Below, in pieces: positions 57,490-64,000 of a stretch of 64,000 bases of DNA. Numbering within the stretch: the stretch's first letter is position 1; each line of letters starts with the position of its first letter. Source of the stretch: Miscanthus floridulus. Taxonomy: Eukaryota; Streptophyta; Magnoliopsida; Poales; Poaceae. A program made the position numbers and the translations under genes. The notes under the pieces were generated by a model that was not told the DNA's origin, searched no databases, and saw only the letters and a list, made by a program, of their open reading frames with translations. The stretch is taken from NCBI RefSeq assembly GCF_019320115.1, contig NC_089584.1, positions 53,007,633-53,071,632 on the forward strand. Direction: 5' to 3'.

Positions 57490-57905
57490 CTCTTCACTCT
57501 TCAGTCTACCCCTCGACTGCTATGACTGCTTGGATTGGAATCAAATAAATATAGAAAAGACCTATCACAACTGCACCAGACATTTAAGTCTCAAGCGTGT
57601 TAGAAGCTCTTTTTCTCGATTCACTTCTTGTGTCTAGCTTTGCTACCACATTTGCTTCACTCTAATATTTTACTATGCTCATAAGAAAGTTCGATGTGGC
57701 ACATTTCATCTCATCGGACACTATACAGTATAGAGCTATGAGTAAGACTATTGCCTATGGAGTGCACTCGGTCAATTTGTATTAGTTGTAGTAGTAGTCA
57801 TAAGTGGCTTTGATCTGTGTTGAACCCAACTCATCTTATTTTCGTGTATTTGATAAGACTTGTTGAACTTACAAGAACCATGCATCAAAGATTATTTTTA
57901 TTTAG
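57490..57905 (+). repeat. Direct repeat, copy 1
   Basis: Matches 58395-58730 in order (GACTGCTTGGATTGGA, AAGACCTATCACAAC, then TTGATTCACTTCTTGTGTC-like and GAGTGCACTC). Its last 100 bp (GCCTTTGATCT-like to AAGAACCATGCA) match 58190-58265. Confidence 0.8.
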
Positions 57906-58180
57906 AATTTTTATACTTTACAGGATCACACAAGGTTCGGTCATCTGAAATCTTGACTACCCGGATGACATGCTCCTGCATTCCCACGTAGGCACACATG
58001 CGTGGGTGGTGTCAGCAACCTATTATAGCAGGGGACATCGCCTTCTGGCCCATCGCGTTGATGTGATGGGGCGAAGCCCCACCGCCCACCCACACAAATG
58101 TCTCGTTTGGTCATTTTGTAGCTAGTTTCTTTTTGCTGTAGATTTCTTTCTAGTTGTCTTTGATCTAAAACTTAATTTGC
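57906..58180. other. Spacer with a GGGGC/GCCCC hairpin
   Basis: TGGGGCGAAGCCCCA at about 58067-58081 can form a perfect stem with a GAA loop. No gene. Confidence 0.4.
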
Positions 58181-58184
58181 TAAA

Positions 58185-58730
58185 CATTCATGAGTGCCTT
58201 TGATCTTTGTTAAAGCCAACTTGTGTCTTTGATAAAATTTATTGACCTTGAAAGAACCATGCAGAGAGGAGTTCATCTAAACAAGTCTCGCCTCGATCTA
58301 ATGTAGAACGGAGGAGCCAAAGCTGTTGACTTTTACTGCGAACGTATGAAAGTTCGGCCACTGTGTATTTGATCTCATAGGATAGTAGTGTCATAGCAAT
58401 CAGTCTACCCCTCAACTGCCATGACTGCTTGGATTGGAGTGAAATAAGTACATACAAGACCTATCACAACCACACCAGGCATTCAAGTCTCATGCATGTC
58501 ATGGTGGTCAAAAGTTGTTTTTCTTGATTCACTTCTTGTGTCCAGCTTTCCTCCCACATTCGCTTCATTCTCATATTTTACTGTGCTTGCAAGAAAGTCC
58601 GAATGCGGCACATCTGATCTTGTCAGACACTATATAGTATAGAACTATGAGTAAAAATATTGTGTACGGAGTGCACTCAGTCACAACATTTGCATCAGTA
58701 GTAGTAATAGTCATGAGTGGCTTTCCCCTT
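58185..58730 (+). repeat. Direct repeat, copy 2
   Basis: Second copy of the block at 57490-57905, about 85% alike, about 900 bp downstream. Neither copy has a conserved reading frame. Confidence 0.8.
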
Positions 58731-59249
58731 CCGTCGATTGACACTAACCGAAATCATGCTTATAGATGGCAACTAGTTACCATACCACGGATGTATACTC
58801 TACAACAAAAGATCACAACTTTTCCCCTAATCATGTCCTTCTAGTATATTCGATGAAATGACGTTTACATGTTTCTTGTAAACTGTTTGCTCACCTGATA
58901 GTCCAAGCAGCGTAAATTTGAACGAGCTGGACATGTAACTAGTTTCAATTTTATTTGTTTCCTTTATGGATTCAACGAATGTATTTGTATGAAATGGGTT
59001 TCCCTATATAACGTGAGATGTGTCTGGCCTAGTCAGATTTATGATGCTCGTACTTTTTTGCGTGTGCTATAAAATTTGAATAGCTATGTGGCTCCTCCGT
59101 TAGGCATTACATTGACTCGAGACTTGATCGGATGAATTCCGTTATGCATGTTTACCATACTATAGATCAGAAAGAGTACCAAAAAGAAACCTGCAGGCAA
59201 AACCAACCAACAGAGGCTAGAAACTGGCTACCAAGTGACCAAAGGACTT
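58731..59249. other. No gene seen
   Basis: AT-rich sequence without long frames or recognised repeats. Confidence 0.4.
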
Positions 59250-59340
59250 GATCTACACCATGCTCAATAGAGTTTAACCCACCTAATATAAAGTTCAACA
59301 AAAGTAAACACAAACATGCAAATCAGACTTCACAAATCAA
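59250..59340 (-). repeat. Inverted repeat arm, right
   Basis: The minus strand of this stretch matches 56300-56385. It lies just 3' of the acidic-tailed pseudogene, in what would be its 3' untranslated region. Confidence 0.65.
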
Positions 59341-59497
59341 AATCTCTACACTTTTGAATGTGTCTGACATAAAATGCAAGGGAAGATACATAAGAAAGAG
59401 TAACAACATAAGGAAAGAGTAACAACATGTACTCCATCCATACTCCCACCATAAGGAAGATACATCAAATGCAATGTGAGATACATCAAATGGAAGT

Positions 59498-60067
59498 TTA
59501 TTTACTCCTCCACTCATCATCGGTATCACTGTCCTCGTCATTGGTATCAACATCGTCGTCATCCTCCTCTATAGCCATGAGGCCCTTTTGCTCATTAGCG
59601 GTGATGCGGTTGGCCACCTACTCAACATCAGCATGAACCAGGTTGTGCTAGTGCTTCTCGGTGTTGTGGGCGGTGCTGATTCCCTGCGTCACGACGCTAG
59701 TGTCGAAGCCATCTATCTAGCTCCGGTAGCAGGTGAGGATGTACTTCGTGTTGTCTACACGATTCTTGTCCAGGTAGGCTGATAGTTCTTCTAGGACATC
59801 GGCGAGTTGGTGAAAAATGAAGACGTAATTGCTCACCTTTTCCTCCCAAGTCAGGTTGAGGGTGCCCAAACCGATGTTCTGTTGCACATACCTGATCTTC
59901 AAGAAAGCCTTACTCATGATGCCAATAGCCCAATTGTCTCTATCTCCAAAGGGATCCACCGGAGCTTCATCTTGATTCACCATGGGCATGGCGTCATCCT
60001 CCTTCACCATGGGCATGACGTCATCCTCCTCCCATGTGCGCTTCGTAGAAGGCTCACCCTTCACCAT
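59498..60067 (-). pseudogene. Acidic-tailed hypothetical protein, three in-frame TAGs
   Basis: Frame of 190 codons from ATG at 60065-60067 to a TAA at 59498-59500, broken by TAG at 59717-59719, 59648-59650 and 59618-59620 but never shifted. The N-terminus has a repeated phrase (DDVMPMVKE, DDAMPMVNQ). The middle reads WAIGIMSKAFLKIRYVQQNI and HQLADVLEELSAYLDK, a helical style. The end, IEEDDDDVDTNDEDSDTDDE, is almost pure acid. I do not recognise the family. All three stops are one step from CAG or TGG. It lies 0.4 kb from the F-box pseudogene on the same strand. Confidence 0.6.
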
Positions 60068-60483
60068 GGCGGTGGCTAAGAGTGAAGTAGGTTTGGAGAA
60101 GGCAACCGCATGTTCTTGGCGATTTTAGATCTACAGTGGGAATGGGAGGGCTCAAGGAAGGAAGGAAAACAAGCAGAGTTGTAGAAGAGAAAGTGGTGGT
60201 TAATAATCACTACTATAGAGGAGTCATTGGTGTTTTTTGGAACAAAGAGGAGCCATTGGTGTTGAAATGCTACTGCACTTGTAAGAAAGTCTGACCTCTA
60301 TATATTTGAACGCGTCTAACACACTACATAGACCTTAGCTTACATTACAAACAAGTTAAAGTTGCTGCAAAATAATGACAACATCCATCCAAGAGGAAAT
60401 TAGCATGTCTATAGGCAATCAAACAACATTGATCCATTTAAACATATCATGATAGAGAGATACATCAAATGCAGCTTTATTTA
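60068..60483. other. Spacer between the two pseudogenes
   Basis: Would be the 5' flank of the acidic-tailed gene and the 3' flank of the F-box gene. No clear promoter element. Confidence 0.35.
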
Positions 60484-61505
60484 CTACTTTGCTAATGATT
60501 CCAACTCCGAGAACAAGGGAACATAGGGAAGATAGTAAGGTCTACCGATGATTTCTAGCAAGATGTCACATCTACCATATGGAATGTAATGTGTAGGGAT
60601 GACATGAACTTTTCTGTTGTCCATGTTATATGCAATGATGGCTCTTTCTACCCCAACCCCAACAAAGAAAACAAAATTCCATTCTAGGTGAACTATAACC
60701 GCTGTGTAGCATGACTCAAAATCAAAGTAATCCATTTGTTTCTTAGTCTTTCAAACAACTTACGTTGGCTGATAGTAAGCTTCAATGTACATTTATTATT
60801 AGTACTATAGTCTTCAAGGATCTAGATTGAAAGCTTGGACATATTGCGACCACCAACAGTACATTGACACAAGTGACCCTAAGCTTGATGAATGGAGCAT
60901 GGGGCCTGTTAGGAATATTCCTCCATGTCTTTCCCTCCATATCCATAGCAAGTATATGATGGTAACCCTCGCAGAACCCAATATAGTGCAGACAACCATT
61001 AAGAAACATAATTGCTAATTTTGAATATGTCCACTTAGCCTCCTCGCCCCATTTAGATTCCTTAAAGACACAAGTTGTAGTTTTAGATGAGTAGATGTCT
61101 ACATCCATGCATGACCATCCTCCTCCATATATTCAAATACATGGAAGTGTGAGGAGGCTGTCGGATCAAACCCAAATCGAGCCTCACCAACAGAATGGAT
61201 TCTAGGCGGTAGTACCTTCAACTTCTGGGTTGCTGGATTGTAGACGACATAGCAGTATCCATCAGCCCCAAGGCACCAGCATAGGATGAGGCCGTTGCAG
61301 CAATATGAGATAGCTACATTGTTCATGGTGAAGGGTAAGAATGACAAGGAGGGGTAAACACCGGTGATGCTAGTGAAGTTTCATTGGCCATAGATTCCAT
61401 AGTAGAAGAAGCCAGCCACAGTTTGGGGCATCAACTTATGGTTGTCCGAGATGAGGCGTTTCTAGGAGTGATAGACACAATTTGCAGCAGAACAAGGAGT
61501 GGGCT
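60484..61505 (-). pseudogene. F-box family protein, broken, start missing
   Basis: Minus-strand remnant of a grass F-box protein with an F-box-associated C-terminal domain; such proteins select substrates for SCF ubiquitin ligases. In order it reads KRLISDNHKLMPQTVAGFFY (about 61430), ISYCCNGLILC and YVVYNPATQKLKVLP (61200-61300), RFGFDPTASSHFHVFEYMEE (61130-61190), then a shifted frame with DVDIYSSKTT, LNGCLHYIGF and MDMEGKTWRNIP (60880-61100). A further shift leads to HLEWNFVFFVGVGVERAIIA and GRPYYLPYVPLFSELESLA. Defects are a stop near 61380, a 1-bp shift near 61105 and a shift near 60780. The F-box itself should start beyond 61505, where a copia LTR now begins, so the insertion removed or displaced the 5' end. 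Confidence 0.8.
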
Positions 61506-63959
61506 TGTAGGGTCGAGATGGCGAACTAGAGGGGGGTGAATAGTCCTCTCTAAAATTAAACGCACCGGCTAACCGAAACAAATGCAGAAATAAGACCATC
61601 GGTCTAGCCAAGACTACACCCCTCTATCTAAGTTCATAAGCACCTTATGAAGATCCTAATTAGGCAACAAAGGTGCCGGGCTAGCTAGAGCTCACCTAAT
61701 CAATTCTAGAGCAAGGTCACACAAACCTATGCACTAGTACTTTGCAAAACTAAGGGAGCTCCTACACAATCTAGTAAGCAAAGCACAAAGCTCCTAAGCT
61801 CACTAGCAATGCTCAATAACAAGGCCACTCAAGCCAAATTAGAGAGCACAAATTACTTAGCTATGAAAACTAAGCAATGTGACTAACATGGTTACTCAAA
61901 CAAAATTAGCCACGCAAGTGAGCTACTTCTATGCTACACAAACAAGAAGCTAACTAGCAAACTACACAAATCAACTAATTACAAGAGCAACTATGCAAGC
62001 ACAATGCATATGAAAGTAATTGCAATCTTGTGTAAAGGGGATGCAAACCAACAGGAAGACAAGGATGACACGATGATTTTATCCCGAGGTTCACGTGCCA
62101 ACCAACACACTAGTCCCCATTGTGTAGACCGCTCACATGGTGGTTCGGTGGATAATTGGAATCACCCACCAAGCCTGCATGTTAGGCACCACAAGAACCT
62201 ACCAAAGTGAGGGTAGCTTAATGACACGCTCTACTAGTGTTGCTCTTCGTGGCTCCCATGGGGTGAGCATGGTAGCCCTCACAATCACTTCTCTGGAGCA
62301 CCGCACAAGCTTCCTTACGTGCTTCGATGGAGACCACCACCAAGCCATCTAGGAGGTGGCAACCTCCAAGAGTAACAAGCACCACCAGCTTGTAACTCAA
62401 TCACCTAGTGCCACTTGATGCAATCTCTTAATGCAATCGTAATAGAATCACTTACTCGCAATTGATTCGCACTCTTGCAAACACAAGTGAGTTAGAGGCT
62501 CTCCTAGCACTCCTCAAGCATGAACACTAAGTCCCAAGGGTGCCAAGCATGCCAAGGCCGGCCACACACTCCTTTTATAGCCCCAAGGGCTAAAATAGCC
62601 GTTACCCCCTTCATCCTAATTTTTCGCACTAACTGGACTCACCCCAGAGTCTGGTCTAGAGTTCGGTCTAGAGTCCGGTCTAGAGCCCGGTCACGCTGTG
62701 CATGCCATGTGTACTAGCCGTTTGAATGTTACCATTGGGCGCTAATGGCTCCCAACATGCACAAACAAACTTCACGTCAGGTCGATCCACTAAACTCGCC
62801 ATCACCCAGCGTCCGGTCACAAACAGAGAGGTTCCAGAGAGGTTTTTCATTGACCGGACGCATCCGGTCAACACTAACCGGACTCGCCGCAGCGTCTGGT
62901 CGCTTTCCTTCAATGTTTCTAGGCCCAAAACAGTGGCACAGGCATGTTAGGTTGCCCCCTAGTGCTAGCATCTGATCATAGCCCCTAATAGCCCTCTTAG
63001 GAACACTGATCGTACTCTGTGACTGGATTTGTGTTCAGTCCAGCATCTGGTCACTGACTGTTCACCGCTAAAACAACCATATCTTTGAGCTCTAAACTCC
63101 AATTTCGATGATCTCAGACATTTTGGAAGCTTATGCAGAGGGCTACACATCCCACATGCATATTTGATCTAAAGCACAATAGATCAAAGCAGTATTCCAA
63201 TCCAAGAACCATTGCTCCTCTTTTTCAACTCAAGTTTCTCCAAAACTTCTCCAACTTCTTCTCCTTTTCCAAATGTGCCAACACCACTAAGTGTACACCA
63301 CCATGTGCATGTGTGTTAGCATTTTCACAATCATTTTTCAAAGGATTAGACACTCAACTTGCCATGCCACTTGATCCAAGCAATGATGCAAAGTTAGATC
63401 ACTCGAGTGGCACTAGATGCCCGATATGCAAACAAGTTTGCCCCTCTTGATAGTACAGTCATCTATCCTAAACCCGATCATCAACTTCTCTACACACCTA
63501 TGACTAGTGAAATGAAATGCCCTACAAATATACCTTTGCCTTGCGCAATCCATTTCATCTCCTTCGGTGTTGATGCAACACATGCACCAACCATATCACA
63601 AATGATATGATCCACTTCATATCATCACGTGACCTTGTTGGTTCATCGATCTTAACCTCACTTACTTTTCACCATTTCCTTCGTCCATCAGCGCCAAGTC
63701 ATGCTCAAGTTTCACCGAAATGCGGTCCATCGCTCCAAAGCCTCCAACTTGCCCTTCACGCTTGCAACCGGTCCATCAAGCAAAGCCTCATCTTGATCTT
63801 CTCCACCTTAGTCACATGACTCCATGTCATGTCTCATATGCAATGAGCTCCTTTATTACATATTCACCTGTGGACTAATCTCCTATGTATTCTCACATAA
63901 CCACATATTAGTCCACCAAGGTTGTCACTCAATTACAAAAACCAAACAAAGACCTTTCA
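61506..63959 (-). repeat. SIRE-like copia LTR, minus strand
   Basis: 2454 bp, from TGTAGGGTCGAGATGG to GACCTTTCA on the plus strand; on the minus strand it starts TGAAAGGTC. It has the 'gaggggggtgaatag' phrase near its end, typical of SIRE/Maximus-type LTRs in grasses. Many small open frames, none coding-like. The rest of the element would lie to the right of the window. Confidence 0.7.
62646..62694 (+). repeat. Short 15-bp tandem repeats in the copia LTR
   Basis: About three units of AGAGTCCGGTCT with variants (GAGTCTGGTCT, GAGTTCGGTCT, GAGCCCGGTC). CCGGTC-type words continue to about 62900. Confidence 0.7.
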
Positions 63960-63973
63960 ATCTCTCCCTTTTT
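63960..63973 (-). other. Polypurine tract of the copia element
   Basis: Minus strand AAAAAGGGAGAGAT immediately before the LTR start TGAAAGG, preceded by the TCATCAATTACC end of pol known for this group. Confidence 0.7.
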
Positions 63974-64000
63974 GGTAATTGATGAGAACTCTACAAAGAT

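Noticed and set aside
58060..58100. GGGGC-GAA-GCCCC hairpin as a Helitron 3' end.
   Set aside because: No CTRR end follows at the right distance and no matching TC start was found. The hairpin alone is weak.
61506..63959. Small open frames with repeated arginine/serine peptides in the copia LTR.
   Set aside because: They track the CCGGTC repeat words; ends and polypurine tract identify the stretch as an LTR.
1..64000. tRNA, rRNA, microRNA or intact host genes.
   Set aside because: I read no cloverleaf box A/B pair, ribosomal signature or uninterrupted exon set. A dedicated search (tRNAscan, Rfam) could still find short items I cannot see by eye.

Overview
This window is intergenic plant DNA, almost certainly from a grass and probably a panicoid such as sorghum, sugarcane or maize. 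That call is an inference from the repeat types: Ty3/gypsy elements of the Tekay, Tat and Athila kinds with long LTRs, SIRE-like copia LTRs, and a grass-type F-box pseudogene. I see no intact host gene, no tRNA or rRNA gene and no CRISPR array. Nearly everything is LTR retrotransposon, stacked at least three deep.

Layout. 1-390 is an Athila-like internal fragment and 391-1049 is unassigned. 1050-7468 is an Athila-like, gag-only element on the minus strand; its second LTR is cut after about 47 bp and resumes at 15241-15246 and 51719-52036. Inside that LTR sits a Tekay-related solo LTR (7469-15235, target duplication from CGGAT), which itself carries SIRE-like LTR sequence and a 1.8-kb duplicated block. 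Inserted next is a large Tat-type element (15247-51713, plus strand, LTRs of about 1.79 kb, target duplication CCACT/CCGCT). Two further elements lie inside it: a young Tekay chromovirus in its 5' LTR (15958-28469, minus strand, 3.05-kb LTRs, target duplication TTTAT) and a second Tat element in its gag (31120-43862, plus strand, 473-bp LTRs, target duplication GACAG/GATGG). 52037-52204 is mixed debris. 52205-55946 is a 3.74-kb solo LTR with a perfect TGGTG target duplication. 55947-61505 holds old low-copy debris: a coding remnant split by the solo LTR, an acidic-tailed pseudogene, and an F-box pseudogene with a second fragment of its 3' end. 61506-63959 is a SIRE-like copia LTR on the minus strand whose internal region starts at the right edge.

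How the parts work. Each element encodes or once encoded gag, protease, reverse transcriptase/RNase H and integrase, used for copy-and-paste transposition. The Tekay element is the best preserved. It has a Met-initiator primer site, a 1193-codon gag-pol frame, and a chromodomain at the integrase end, lost behind a single TAG. An extra frame (ORF0) lies ahead of gag, with one more TAG. The Tat element at 31120-43862 has two RNase H domains and a multi-exon antisense gene downstream of pol. The outer Tat element has lost most of pol and carries two diverged copies of its antisense gene.

The most interesting item is ORF0 of the Tekay element. Its first twelve residues match the histone H3 tail at ten positions, followed by a long acidic tract, in an element that also encodes a chromodomain. 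Whether this has been described I cannot check here.
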